DNA from: Augochlora pura
Taxonomy: Eukaryota; Arthropoda; Insecta; Hymenoptera; Halictidae
Direction: 5' to 3'
NCBI RefSeq assembly: GCF_028453695.1
Contig: NC_135781.1
Coordinates: 7,638,779 to 7,702,778 of the forward strand
DNA: 64,000 bases
Positions 1 through 15,100 of this stretch are shown piece after piece (within the stretch, counting starts at the first letter, position 1; each line of letters starts with the position of its first letter). A program made the position numbers and the translations under genes. The notes below the pieces were generated by a model. That model was not told where the DNA came from, ran no database searches, and saw nothing but the letters and a program-made list of their open reading frames with translations.

Positions 1-2911
1 TGCGAAATGAACATTAAATATATCAGTTTCGATTTATTCTCGAGCACGTCAATAACTAAGTCTTCGTCGTCCAATGTTTCATCGCCGTAAGTAGAAGCAG
101 AATAATTAAAGCTTCATTTGCCTATTACTATGCAACGTCATGCAAGTGGAAGTCGAAACCGTTTCTAAGTAGCTAATGGTGTTTTTGTTAATGGATCGAA
201 ACTCGTTGAAACGGGCTCAATGCTGCGATCATTTTTTTTACGATCATTAAAGATTCGAATGGTGACTGTCGGATGACAGTGACTGTCGTGATCCCGGGAG
301 TCTTTGATCAAGAAAAATATGTATGTAGAGTAGCGAATCACGTCGAAAAACTGTTCTGTCATTCGAACGGGTGGAACGCGTTCTGAAAATTGCAGTAATC
401 ACCAAGTGGCAGCAGAACGAAGAAAGTCATTGTAAGAGTATAATGAATTGATAGCATGCACTTATAAAATTGCATGTTGTGAAAATGTTCGCACGATAAT
501 ACGCGGCTTTAACGCTAGATTTACGAAATCCGTCAAAGTACAGGTTACAAATTTTTAATTTTACAATTACCGATATTGTGAAAACACATTCGCGGAGAAT
601 TAATTCGTTAGTTAGTGTAACGTTAATATTCCAAAGAATTTTCTCATTCGAATCACCATGCAAAAGGTAGGCCCGTCGGTATCGTAACAAACGGCGGAAA
701 CTAATTTCGAAACGAAAGGAAATATTAATATTGTCGTGGCGGAATATGCATCCCTATAAAGGTTCGCAGAAGGACAAGTATCGCCGGACAGCTTAATCGA
801 AAAACGACGACGATGATAGAAGGCTAAATCTCTCGACATTCAATCGCGCATATGCCTTTTAATATTAATGCACCGCGTTGGCACCTACGTAAGGAAGCGA
901 ACGCACTTCGAGTCGCGACAGCGAATTTACGACGTATTAAATTGCGCTACTCGATATCTTTGTAATTTTCTCAGATGGGCATAAAACTACGTGCTTACGG
1001 GGAAGGAAATCTCGGCCGGAAGGATTGCAGTTGATGTCGTCTTGCCTGAGGTCTAATTAAACCCGCGTGGCACTTTAACCGAACGTACGATGCCGATGCT
1101 TCATCAACAATCTGAATTCCCAACGCTTCGCTTTTCTTGGTCCTCTTTGTGCTTTTGCCGTTCAATCGAATTTATCGGTTTATTGTATAAAAATCACGAA
1201 GAACGAGTTAGAATATATGATCAGCTCTGAAGTCGATTTTGAAAATTAATAAAAATATATCAATGCCGCTAATAGCGTAAAACAAAATTTTTAGTGTAAA
1301 ATGACACACGAATGAACGCAGTCAGAAGAGAAACAAAAGAAAAATGTGAATGTTTTTCTTAGGAAAAATTATTCCGTCTGGACAATATCCGTTCAGTCAT
1401 TTCGTAGTCTGTACAAGTGTTGCTGTCTGTTTTTACTTATGAATAAATCAGCTATATTGATTTATCGACCAAAAAATCCTAATCCACTTCGGAAGAAAAG
1501 TGGATTGATCGGCTTTTGCAGCGAATACTTCTGCCATTGAATTGAACTTGCCTATTCGAAGATCGCGGCAAATTAGGATACGCGCGGCGTTTCTTCTAAC
1601 GATGCAACAGCGGGTACGGCGAAGTAAATTCGCTCGGCGTAATCTGATTATTCCCCTTTCACCCTACTACGGATCTCTATTCACGTCTGATCGTGCGACG
1701 AGTAATTAAATTAATAACAACACCATCAGAGCGAGCAGACTTTTCCGACTTTCTTATTCCCACAGCTATCTCGTGACCTGTTTTTCAGGAGAAAAGGGTT
1801 TTTCTACGGCTCTACGCTCGTTTAGTTTCTATTTTCAACGCTTCTTCAGCTTCTTTTGTATGCAGCAACCTACTTCATTACGCGCCGTTCGATCGCGCGA
1901 CGTCAAATTCAAAACGTTCTTCGAAAACAAGAACGCGCGCGGTTACGATCGCATTGGATCCGCGCTTTCGAAGAAACGAATGCTCGCGGTTAGCTGTGAC
2001 AAAGCCGATAAACGTCTGGCTGTTCAAAGTAAACAATCTCGAAGATTTTTTTCTTCAGAATAGTGCGCGATCCTTTTTCTTAACCGAATCATGTGTATTT
2101 TGAACATTGATTTGAACAGTAAAGATTATTCCTAACTCATAAGATAAAATAAATGTAGAATCCAAATGTACAGATTTAAGGTAAACGTACCTATTATGAA
2201 ACACTTTTCGTTGTGATCTCCGTTTGAAACAGTGGCACAAGTGATACAGTCAAAAATAGAGTATATGAACAACGTGAATGAACAAATTTTACCCATATTT
2301 TTCTTTAAATATTTCTTTGAATATTCTTCTTTGTTTTACTCACACAAATACTATTATATAAGGAAGAACAGGCTGTTTCACATTGTGTACTTCAATTTTT
2401 TGAACACGGTGTCATAGTAGAAAATCGGTGTTCGTTTTTCACACTCGTATTATTTTTTACTCATACTAAATAAATATTGCAAAATTCGTTACGTTGTCTA
2501 GAAACATCAAACTATCGTGGACTGGCGTAAATATTCAAATGTAATACTTTTAATTGCAAGAATAATCGATGATAATCTTATACCCCTCGAGAAGCTTGCC
2601 ATAACAGATAGTTTTACCTTAAACGATGTTCATTTCGACGAATGTTTCTATCAATTTGGAGCTAATAAAAATTGCTCCGCGTTTCAAGATTCATCGTAAG
2701 AATGATTTCACTCTCACCAATGAGATCTCCATTCTCGTTGATACGTTGCGTCACATATTGCTGAAATATTAAGGCTACCCAAGTCCTGGGCGTGGAAACA
2801 ATTGCACCTGTTTCTCGCTGAAAATGCCAACATTACCTTTCGGCTAGTCCACGACGTTAGTTCGCGAGTAAGAAAACGGCGCGAATGTACGTGGATCACA
2901 AAGAGACTTAC
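1..2911. other. AT-rich non-coding DNA, inferred Sox15 intron 3
   Basis: No ORF here encodes the expected second half of the SoxF HMG box (GKxWRxLTPQDRRPYVEEAE region) on the minus strand, so this stretch is most simply the start of the next intron. Short ORFs are AT-rich and unlike any family I know. Confidence 0.5.
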
Positions 2912-3182
2912 CGAGCATCTTGCTGAGATCGGCGTTATGAAGATCGGGGTTCTCGTCGGCCAACTTCTTGCGCTCGACCTTTGCCCAGACCATGAACGCG
3001 TTCATGGGACGTCGTATCCGTTGCTCCTTGAGACTCCTCTGGGCCGTGCTACCGGGATGGCACATCTTCACCCCCGCGGGAATCGGCGAAATGCCTTGTT
3101 GATATTCAAGGGACGGCCCGGAAGCCAGCCAGGTCATGTCTTCCAAACGCTGCTGAGCCGGTCCGGATAGCATTCCTGGAAT
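2912..3182 (-). CDS. Sox15: Sox15 third coding exon, N-terminal half of HMG box
   Basis: The exon (271 nt) begins after a CTTCAG acceptor with IPGMLSGPAQQRLEDMTWLA. It reaches the HMG box at genomic position 3020 (RIRRPMNAFMVWAK) and ends in LHNADLSKML plus the first base of a Gly codon. The donor is GTAAGT at 2911-2906. About 37 of roughly 79 HMG residues are encoded, covering helix 1 and most of helix 2. The DNA-contacting RPMNAFMVW block is intact. An intron inside the HMG box is known for several Sox groups. The acceptor has a weak polypyrimidine tract, so the 5' border is less certain than the donor, but the phase agrees with exon 2. Confidence 0.9.
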
Positions 3183-6100
3183 CTGAAGCGTTCCCGAACG
3201 CGCCGATCGGCCAAGTGAGTCAACCAATAGAAATCGTCATCCGATTCTCTCTCTCCGCCGTGCCGCGCACGCTTGATAATTATTTACGAGCTTATTAGTC
3301 CAAATAGGGGAAAGTCGAGCTTGATGTTTGCGCTCGATTCTTGCTTATTAATACATAATTACCGGGAGATATTAATCGACCGGCTAATGAATAGTGGTTG
3401 AACGTGGCGCGGCAACAATACTGAGTGAAAAACCCGGCGATCACGAGGCCAACAGACTTGTATTGTAATGTAATAAAATGAATAATGCGCGTGAGATCGA
3501 AAAGATAGCCGGGAATAATGCGCGGCGCGATAATGGGGATTCGTGGGATTGATAGATTTCGAGGGTGCATAGAAAAGTTCGCTGTGAATGCGTGCCGCGG
3601 ATTGGATCGCGGCGCCCGAGAAAAACGATCCAGGTAACTGTTTAAATAATATATGTCGGTGTTCGGCTCGGGATGGATGCATTTTTCAAACATTTATGCT
3701 TCCGCGGTGCATTTTGTGTGGCGAGCGCAGGCTTTAATTACGATGTAACGTTGTTCCCGATGTAACGTTGTTCGACGATACTATCATGTTTTCAGATGCG
3801 TGTTTTTGTATCTACGTGATGTCATCTGGAAATAGTCAAGGAAGTGGACAATAAACAGCGAATGAAAAGTCGAAACCAAGGACGCTTCGCCATTCCAGAA
3901 TCTTTGCAGAGTTTAAATGGAAAAATAATCTTAATAAGTAGCAAAAAAACATTGGATATTCAAGCCACGTATTTAATCGTATTTATTATTTCTATTGCAC
4001 GCCGCTCATATAGAAATTCAAACAGCGAATGCGAAAGTGCAATTATGTTCTTTCCCATAGAGCCCATTAATTCCTCTTTGATAGTTTTCTGTGAATGCTA
4101 ACTTTCTTGGAACAATACGAATTACTTAACGGTATCACTGTTCAAGAAATTAAAACTTTTCAATTAACAATATCGCCTCGGCCGTTTCCGTAGAATCGCA
4201 TGTTCTAGAAAGAAACTGGGAAGCGACGGGATCGCAGTTAGTTTCACGTGGTAAGAGCATGAGATTTTAATGCACGGCGAGTAACGTTAATAATCGGACG
4301 CCTTTTAAAATGCAAAAACTTTTTCAATCTGAAGCGAATTGATTTTGTTCAAATCTTTAGAACTAGACAGTGAACAAAAAAATGTTTGAAAAATGATATA
4401 ATTTCGTATCCGAATGTTAACCATAGTTTTACACGCGTCGACTATAATATTCTATTAAATTATAATAATATAACAGCGATCACGTTCCTTAACTTTAGAC
4501 ATTTATTTCAGTATTCTGTCGTTCACTCTTTTAGTAAATTTAATTTGTTCCCGTTTGTTCACCTTTTCTTACTTATAATTTTGTATACAGGAAGCATTGG
4601 TCCCATTAAAATATTAAAATAATAAATTAATTAACGTTACTGTATATCAAATGTCACTAAGTCTAATAATATGTTGCGGATTTAGAAAGAGCGGAAGGAC
4701 TACTTTTCGAAAGGTACAACTTCGTATCCGACTTATTCTTTCGATTCTCGCGCGACACAGTCGATCTTCTGATTTCATACGGTTGAAAGATGACATCGAG
4801 AAAGCCTGCAAAATAGTTGCATACATTTTTGGTGTAGGTGTACGTTGGGCGCCACGTTCGACAGCAGAGTGAATGGTCCCGTGTGCGAAAAATACATATA
4901 TGGTAGCCTATTCGAAGAGCAAATGCGCCGCCGTAGACGTGAACACGTACCGAAATGATTTGGGTATCGATGGGTATGGAGCTGTCATTGCCATCGATAT
5001 TCGACTCGATGTCGTAAGCCCTCGACGTGGGTGTCGCATAAAGCGAGGAATGAAGTGCCAAGAGTCCGGGGGAACCGCCATAACTGCTCACCGGTGGTGG
5101 TGTCACCTCACCCCTGTCATAATTATCCAGCATCCTATAAATTCGAAAACGATTTATTAATCATTAGTTCTACCGTTTATACACATACACGCACATACAC
5201 ATAGTTAACGGTGAAATCGCTGCACATCCGGTTGCGCTCGCGCGGCCAATAAAATCGCACGGCAGTCTAACGTTTCGCTTGAACGAATACTCGCTTCTCG
5301 TACAGATCACGATAAACTGTTATTTGAAAAACATACCGGAAGGAGCTTGAAGTTGCGTTACAAAGCACAGCCATTTTTATGGTGTTCGTGATTAAATACG
5401 ATAATATGCGAGAAAGAAATTTATGCTCGGGGAACGATTTTATTAGGCTGCGAATTAAGACGTCTAAATTAGCGCTCTATTGTGCTATAAGAAAACTTGC
5501 GGTAACTTCTTCAAAACTGCTGCAAGTTCTTAAGAACAGATCGAAATGAACATTTTACGAAGGATCTGCTAATGAATAATTTTATCCAGTACGTAAACAG
5601 TTTTTATTTAAAAACTGCCTCTTGTATGCGGACCAAGATGGACTGCTATTCAAACATTCCTTAACAAAAAACGTTAGAATGTCAAAGAAGTAATTGTTGC
5701 TATACGGCTGAACTTGTCAATTTTAATTTGACACAACGAAATTGTTTTATCGTACGAAATTATTTTAATTAGTTGACGTTTGAACGTTATTAGGGCTCGA
5801 TGGGTTTAGCATTGAGACTTTATAGCAAAATAATTGCTACAGATTGTGCGATAAACTTTGAATTGCGGTGCGTTTTTTAAGAAAGAAGTCGATTAACGTT
5901 CGCTTCTGGAGATCGGGATTCTTTGAGATTGTTAACTAGACGTGACCTCTTAGGCAAGACTGTCGCGAGCCCCTAACCATAAACGATGTGGAAGGAATAG
6001 CATTCGATTCGTTCGATACCGAGGCAACGAGAGCGGAGCGCAGCAAGAACAAGAGATCGATTCGTACAGCGTACACGGCAAGGTAATTGACTCTGGCGTC

Positions 6101-9100
6101 TCAGTTTCGTTGAAGACGAGGCGGCTCGACTCGGCTCGGCTCGGCTCTGCTTGGCGCGGCGCGGCGCGGCGCGGAGCGGAGCGGAGCAGAGCGGAGAGAC
6201 GCGGCAAGAGAAATCCCGGGGATCGCTCGTGCTCCGACCGATTGATCTGTCAACCCTGTTAGGAAAAGAGTTGATCGACATGAATGAACCATTCAAGGCC
6301 ACTTAATGGAATTCCCACGATTGTCCTTAAGGCATAATGTGACCATGCGGGGTATAATAGTACGAACAGCTGTCCGTGCGCGTTCCACCAACCTCTCCTC
6401 CTCCCCTCTCCCCTCCCCTCTCCGCTCAGCAGATTTCTATATACATGCACGAGCGGCCCGCGCGAGTGTGCAAAGGTGGTCCCACCTGAGTTTCGTGCGC
6501 GAGCGTGTGTGGAAATTGAAAAACATGTAATACACACGTGTCCGCATGCATATATGTATACGGAGGGGCACGCGAGTGTTCCACATAATAGCCATTGTTT
6601 CATTCGGTCCGCGAAAGATGCTGACGGAGACAAAAACGTTGCCCCGGCATTTTCATTCAATAAAGTTCGCCCGGCTAGCAGCCAGCATTTTTTTGCTAAT
6701 AATACCTGGCTCTCTCGCAAACCGCCGCAGACCCGCGATACGCTCGGGACACCGCTACTGTTCGCCGGTTGAACTATAGCATCGATAAGCGAGATCGATA
6801 CGAGGTGTCGGTTTTATGTCGCGTTTCAGACGCGTTGAATAGCTGTGGGTGGGAGACGCGAAAAGAAATGGACACGGGGAGGGGTTTTGTGATGTGCGCG
6901 AACCTTTGAACCGAGAATCGGATCTCGTCAATTAGGATCATTTCGTTTCCTAATGGCTTTTTTCGGTGCGGGAATGTTGGAACTGTTTCTGTGTTACGTT
7001 CAGTGAAATTATCTCAAGAGAACGGACAAAGTTTTCCTGTAAGTACGAGTCGCGAAACCGATCGACCAAAAATTAGAATTCGTGAAAAGTTCCTTTCGGA
7101 AAGGAAACGATTGCTCATTTTTATTAATTTATACGTTTTTCTTCGCTATAAAAGAAACTGCACGTGCCGCGAATGCATCAAGATTCGCAATTTAATTGTC
7201 ACTAATGTCAGAAGAACATCGTGCCAGACTTTTACAGAGGACAGAACGCAGCCAACCGTGTCGTTTGCGCAATTTTCTGATGCATCTTATACTGCAACTT
7301 TATCGTACGCCTCTAGACAGTTTCTTCACGTTGAAAATCCTACGTTCCTTATCGTAGTTCATTTACCAATATACATATAAACCGAAGATTTTATAAATTG
7401 TGATCAAAATGATTAGCGAAGTATTTAAGAACATTATTACGCCATTTTCAACGTATTACAATCATTGCGAGGAGAATGAAATTTATTTTTAGATTATATT
7501 TTAGATTTCTTACAATTAACTTTGAAAATATATTGAATTTACTCAAAGATCCGTAGCGCGCGAACATTACGCCATCTATTTAATCTTCGACAAGCCTGTA
7601 TAACTGCGGAGGTGCGAGCACACGAAAGAATCCAACATAAAGTCGGCTCACGTATCACGAAATCACGTCTGCTGGCTTCCACGATGTTAATGAAATAGTA
7701 GCCGGCACTTATAGATAATAGAAACATTTCGGATAGAATAAACAACAAACTAACCACCGGCAATGGAAAAACCGTAAAACTCACGGTCAAGATTCTCCAG
7801 GTTCGAACCGTGTCGGTGCAGCTGCACCACCCACGCATATGATAGATACGCCACTGCCTTGAGTATTGTTTCTTTAATGATTCATATGGGGTGATTGTAC
7901 CAAGTGTAGAGGAAGCAGTTTCCAACTGCAAATGCAATGAGCCTGTGTCGTATCGGAAATATTAATCCTGAGCATCGTCGCCGAAGGTCCCCATGTAATA
8001 TACATATGTGTACGCGAACCGCACATTTTGATGAGTGTTACGAGAAGATTGATTTCGCGAAATGATTGCGACGAGAGAACGACGACTGCTAAACTTTCTG
8101 AACGAATAGCGAACGTCTAGTGCGAATTAATATGTACAATGTCGTTTCATTGTAGAAAGTGTATAATGTTTTGCGTTATACTAAAGTGTATAACGTTTTG
8201 CGTTGTACCAGAGTATAAAATTCTTAGACACCGTATCGCATACTTTGTTCATTACATTTCTAATGATAGGAGAAGATTTCTAGAGAAGTTGATTCATTGT
8301 TAATTCAGAGTATAAAACGTCGCATTACCTAGTCAAAATGAGAATTTCATCTTTTATTACAAAAATATTGAAATTATAAAGGTATTTCGTAGAAAATGAT
8401 TGAATATTGAGTGAAGCACACATTGTAATGAATACGGCAAGATGTCTAAAAATCGTCTGCCATCATCAAAGGATAAATAAAAAACGTATCTATTACTTGT
8501 GAATCTAATTATGTAGCCATGTGTAAATTTCCTCCGTCAAAGTCTCCAATTTTGCAAGAAAGTCGCTCGACGTAGTTTCAATAATAGTGATTTCGTTAAA
8601 GAAACGTTCGAGCCGGCGTATCCGATAGCGCGCAATAAACATTACAAGTGCCGACTATAGGTGAAAATCATGCAAATCGAAGATAACGGAGTGAGCCGAT
8701 TACTATATGAATCACGGTTAAGGAAAATACTTTTGCTTGTACGGCGGAGTCGGCGACGGTTGTCTCGCGCGTTTCGAACAGCAGTAAATCGTCGATCGGT
8801 AGTTTTAAGGTCGCCGCGCCGTTCTGTCGAGTAATGTAAGGGTGTGTTCGGTCGTCGCGATTATTTGAATAAAATGCGCCACCACGTCAGACGTCAGGCG
8901 TCTGCGACTCGAAAGCTTTCTCTGCTTCTCTCTGCTCGGAAGGCTGACCCGAGGGGGGAATAATTTACTCGGGGATCGGCAAGTGTGTGTCGTTGAAGGA
9001 ACCCCATTCGCCGCGAGCTTGCTGCCAGGTTGCTGCGTACTGAACCGTGCACGGGTTTTCACTGTTTCGCCAAGATTCATGAGCCTCGACGGACGTGCCG

Positions 9101-12100
9101 ATTTAGAGGATCGCTCGTGTGTCCTTTGTCTCGCCCCGTTTTCTGCCGAGCGCCGCGCGCGGGGCCCCGGCTCCTCGGTGTGTCCCTTACAAATATCCAG
9201 CTCGAACCGCAGCCTCGTAATTCGTGCGGTCGGCCCAGCAGCCGCCAGAAAAATTCTTCGCGCCACGGGTCAATTCCCGCCACCGATAATTCCAATGGGA
9301 CCTGCGCTGCGGCCTATTAACGAGCCGAATACACCCTGCCAACATCGACGCCCGTGAAATATAGACAGCTCGAATCTGCCCGGCGACTACCCATTCGGGC
9401 ATCCCTTGCGAGACAATAACGCCGAAGTAGAGAAACTAGTTTACTGGACTGAATGAATAAACGCTGTTTCATTCTCGTGTTAAAGAGATTTCAGCGAGAA
9501 AAAATATATTTTTAATCAACTCAATCTCCGTGTACTTCTCGCAAAATATTTCTCAAAACGCGAATAGAAAGTTTCCACAATTTTTATTAGAATACGAGCT
9601 TGAACAAAGGAATTTATGCTATAATTTCTCAAGAAATTTTGATCGACATCAAAGGTTTAGTGTTACTTAGATTTTTAGAGGAACAAGAGACGAACAAAGA
9701 CAAAGTTCTTTAAATCCGTAATAGTTTAGCCAGTTACCAGCATAAATCGCGCGGAAATATTTTTCTGCCGCTGATTCATACAATGATGAATTCGATTCGT
9801 TATAATCGATTTGCATTCTTTCATTGTATTTCGTTGTGCACAGTGTCATGCAGGCAGCAAGTTTTAAAAGTTCGTTGCAAAGAGGAGGCTTCAATTTTCA
9901 AGATCCAGAATATTTGAACCGACGTTTATCCTAGTTTATTGTCGCGTTTAATATTTAAACATCATTTAGAAATTCTGTTTTCGGAGCTTGTTGTATAATT
10001 TACTTTTGTATGTACTCGTCTGACAGATTTACTCTTAGTATTAGCTTCGAGTTAATGTAGCCCGTACAACAATAAATCAAATCAAATACTGTTCGAAGCA
10101 ATCGCGCATGAACTTTCGAAGGATGGAGTCGCAACGGAAATTCTGCTCGCGATGATTCACGGTCGGTCTTCTTACACTTCTCGGCGTATAAACGCCATAA
10201 AATCGGTTTATAAAAGGCCCGGCCGTATTCATTAACAAAGTAATTGCTATAATTTCGAAATAGCGTGCACGTACGAGAGGAATTAGACTCCTGGCAAGTA
10301 GCTATGCTTATGGATGCGTTCACGGCGCGCAATGCATACGAAGAAACGTTGTGGAAGCTTACGACTCTCGGGCATCGGATGCCGATCGAACCGAGAAACA
10401 CGGACGGAGGAACTCGTAATTTTATAGGTCCCTGATTAAACTTTTAAATCGAATGACCAGCGCGGTTCACTTGGCAAGCGGAAGTAACGACCCGAGCCGC
10501 TCACCTCTGCACTACTAACGCTCCGGCGCGTTTCAGATTTGAGAACGAAGAAAGCGCATCCCCGAAACCTTTACGGGCTTAAGTTTGCGGAACGGACGTC
10601 GCGTCGTCGTCGCCGTTCTAGCCGGCGTCGTCGTCGTTATTCCTCCTTCTGACCTCAGACCGTACCGCTATTACGTACGACTTCCTGCAGCCACGTAAAA
10701 AGAGGAATCGAAGTTTTCTCGGCGACCGCTCCGCGTACTTTTCGTCCCCAGTGCCGACGCACTGTATCCAATTTCACTTTTCTCGAATTTTCAGAACACG
10801 ATTCACGGACCACGGTGGACAAACTACGGAACATTGTTGTTCGTTTTGTATGCAATTGTTTGGTTACGTCAAAAATCGATAAGTAAACTATATAAATGTA
10901 ATACCTTACATCTTGAAAAACAGTAGCATGAATACAGACGCGGACAAATGTATGGGGCACCTTTTAAAAGTAAAACTGGACCAAAATAATCTGGAATTTC
11001 TTTTTAGACGATAGATGGAATCAGATGAGGCATAAATAAATTTTTGCAAAAATTTCGACGAAACTTTTAGCAGGCATATCGAGATCTAATAAATGTATTG
11101 TTTGAGTTTTCGCTGTATGCTCAGATAGAACAGTTAAAGAACGTTATTTTTCGAATTAATTACATATGTATCAACGTGTGCAAATTTATGAGAATATTTA
11201 ATACTTTGTCAAGGTCTTCAATCTGCATTGAAGAAACTAAACAGAAGTATCCTGGTTTTTACAGGTTTTGAAATGAAATTCTAATTTTCATAAGTTATTT
11301 CAGAGAAATTGGAATTAAAAAAGAGTTTCCATCGTCTACTGAGAAATTACTTTCATTAATCACTTTGAAGAATCTGCATGTGCCATAAATGCATAAAGAT
11401 CCGCAATTTATTTATGTTTTTGAAATGTTTAATTCAACTGGGCAAGAAAGTTCAAACCTTTCACTTGTACATGTAATTTATTGAATTTTTCCTAAATTGT
11501 TGCAGAGTATACTAAATTGTATGAAAGGAGAAAGAATAAAGGTGAATCGTCATCTATAATCATGTGCAATATTGGAAAACAATTTAAAAACTAAAAATTA
11601 TTGCACAGCAGAGTATGGCAGGTACAGTAAATTCTCCGCAATTTCCCCACAGCAAACAAAAATGGTTAATTCAGTAAGAGGTGGTTACGTTTATTCGATA
11701 ATCGGTGACTAAAAAAACAAAGCGCAATTGTAGGAAAAGTGCAAAAAGTAGAATTTTTTAGTGTGAGCGAAGTTTTATTTACACAAGTAATTTGAGAAAT
11801 GAATAGTTAATTTTCCCATATCTACATCACGAAAAAGCAAATTGAAGCACATTTTCGATATCGGTAGAAAAAGAGTTGTTAAATTGTCGAAACAAGATAA
11901 CAGAAGCCTGAGATTACTACTTTTCTGAATGAGGTATTGTTTCGTGCACTTTGTGCGTCATTTATCTCTATTGATTAGAATAGCTTTCTTGGTTACCTAA
12001 TACATGTCGTATAATATAAACATAATTATACGTATTGTGAACGAAAGAATGCTCGTAACTTGTTCCGGTGCGCGTTGGCGTAAAAAAGATGGCGTCGCGA

Positions 12101-15100
12101 GTACTTAACTAGTTATTCACCCTACGGTTCCATCGTAATCTGACCTGCTATAATCTAGTATTCTTCAAATAAATTTTTGCTCTCGCGAACGTGCCGTGTC
12201 CCTTCTGATTTTATCGCTAGATTTATGCAAAAATAATAGTCGAATTTCGTCGCATACAATTTGAATATCTATTATCTAATCTAACTGATCGTAACGGTGA
12301 TTTTTCACACAGTACAGTTAGTTGATAATGTTAATTTACATTAAGACTACCAAACAAATTAAAACGACTAATTTTCGATTATTTCTCTTATAAATCCTGA
12401 TGGTACGTAAATGTTTCAACAAGAAATTTTTAGCTAAACTTCTTTACTGAAACATAGTGTAATAGAAATCGTGCAAAGTTTAAATAAATAATGTATTGGC
12501 ATATTGTTATAGAACAATTAGTCGCCTTCACTCGTGTTCAGCTCTAACGTTGATGAGTAAAGTGTTCGGTAAAAATGTTGAATATTAATCAGTTGCGTTG
12601 GAGTCTCAGGTTTGGTTTCGATTAATGATTAAAAATTTCTGTTAACTATGAGATCCGCCACTGGCAGGATGAATCATACTACGAGCGTAGGCAGTGACGT
12701 GCCGTCACGAACGAGAGACAGAGATACGTTGCGCGCCGCTACCGGCGGACTTTAATTATTAATATCTAATAGCTCTGTTATAGTTGCGCTATAATTGTTT
12801 CATTAATGTCATAAACTTCAAAGCGGAGTTTCCAATTAAAACACAAAGACAAATTTCTCATTGCTGATTTGAATAAGGAAAATCTGTGAAAAGGGACACG
12901 TGAACCAACCCTCTGTCTTGTCCGACACGTTACATCAATTCCAGCGCTTTAACGTCATGCTCTCGACAGTGTTTACGAGAATTATTGATAAAACGATAAA
13001 TGCTCTTGTCATTTTAAAAAATTGAACTCTTCAGATGTCGAATAGCTCATAACTATTGCGTTATTTATAACTGCAACGAAATCGTCGTATTAAAGCGTAA
13101 CATTTCAAGTTAGAGAATTTCACTGCGTTACTCGCTTAGCTTGTATTAAAATTTTAAAGTTTCCTTAATGAAAAATGAAATTATCTGACAGTGAAGAATG
13201 TCACGAATTTTTATGAAATGATTGCTTGATGTGTAGCATAAAGAAGTATCGTGATTCAAGGAAATGTTGTTCGAAGAAACACGATCGGCTTGATCGTTTC
13301 GAGCGCGACATTACCGTAACTGATTTTTAACCGTAATTAGTATATAATTATTAGCCGGTTGTCAAGTCACTGATCTGAGTCACCGCGGTATCGTAGAAAT
13401 TACGAGAACAGTTGACGCAAAGGGGCTGTCCACGATGTCATCGCCTGTGCTTCTGTTATTTCGCGATCCGTTGTTCGGCAGAACGATTTTCTGCTCGAAA
13501 TTCGGGGGAAGTACGCGCCATTGTCCGTCACAGGGACATACTAAGAACTTCCATGAATCCCGACACGATATTGCTACCGAGAAAACCCATCGCGTATCGA
13601 ATAACGTATCGTTCACAGAATTATTGACAATTCGAGACGATATAATTAGTCGTGCAAATCAACCACGGCCGACGAACATTCGCGTATTGATCCTCGTGAA
13701 CAGGTGAAAAATATTTGTGTTACAGTCGACGTCCAATAATCGTAATTCATAATCGACGAGCACGGTTACGATACTGTTCCCGGAGAGAAGAAGGGAATAA
13801 TATCTCTCGTCAGTTTTTCCATAATCTTCCGTTGATATTTTTTGAAAGACTAGAACGCAATTAAGCCGGAGATAACTAGGAAATTATCTCAATTGATGAT
13901 TAAACATTTTTCCTTTCATTATTTCTCGAGATATAAACGTACATCGTGAAAACGTGCAGCAGATACATGTATTTTTAAACCGATGACACGAACTGTCTTA
14001 GCGCTTCCACTTTTCATTTATTTATCGTCGGCAAGACTCGACGTTAGGTTAGTTACTTATGTTTCGTTTGATTACTTCAATATTTTACTACTTTAACTTT
14101 TGGTAATTTCAATTTCTTAAAGCAGATCTTGTGAGAATTACTGGCAGGAAAAATCTAAACCTAGAAAATAGTGAATCTGAAAAACAGGACAATTGCGATC
14201 TCTTATTTTTATTTTGTACTCTATGAGTTTTTGCTCGCGTTCTAACGAATTTTATCGGTATCTTGTTTTTCATCGGTCCGCTACCGTCGTTATCGATCGC
14301 TTGCCATCTTGAATCGCGGTTGTCAAAATATCCTATTGGTTCGTCAACGGAGTAACGGGTGCACGGGGTTTTAACGACCGAAGTGGAAGTTTGTTGCCAA
14401 TAAAACAGTTTACGGTTGGCCGTTGCGCAAATCGGTATAAAACGTCGATTTATAACTACAAAAGGGCACTTTCGATAGTCTCGGCGCACCTGGGTGATCG
14501 AGACTTTCAATTCTCCTGGCGCGACGATTGTTAATTCCGCTGACCGTGAAAACTATATCTTCGCGTTTCGCCAGGAAAAAAACGGGAATGAATAAATATG
14601 CAAACGAAACGATATTTGTCGGTGAATTATTCAAGCAATACCATTTCACATGGCGAAATAGACAGCGCTAGAATCGAATTTACTAAGCACTCTATCATTG
14701 GCTGAAAAACTTGCGAAACTCCTATCATGATCATTCGAGTTCTCTGTTCGTTATAATTGGAGAATGAACATTCTTGCAAAATACAAGTTGTTTGTAGGGA
14801 TTCGAAGAAACAGAAAATTCCTTTCTCGTGTTAATAACTTCAATGAAATGGAACTGATACATTGATAACCTAAGATTCTTTTAAAATCATTGAAATCAGT
14901 CTTTTGTAAGAAGCGTTAGAATAAATTTATTAATTCGAGTCTTGTAAATTTTACGAAGCTGCACAGTGGTCGGTAGACTCGGCGTTAATCCGTCCACCAT
15001 TATAAATTCTGGCTACTCAGTTTTATTGTGAAGGCGTAATAAAATTAGTCTAGTTGCAATAATCGCAGTCTATTTGCGATAATGATCGCAAGCTAATAAT

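Noticed and set aside
1..2911. Search for the second half of the SoxF HMG box
   Set aside because: No minus-strand frame encodes the expected WRSLTPQDRRPY or MTEHPNYKYRPRR blocks, so the exon must be outside the window.
7790..7815. tRNA B-box-like GGTTCGAACC
   Set aside because: The palindrome fits a B box by chance; no cloverleaf can be drawn around it.
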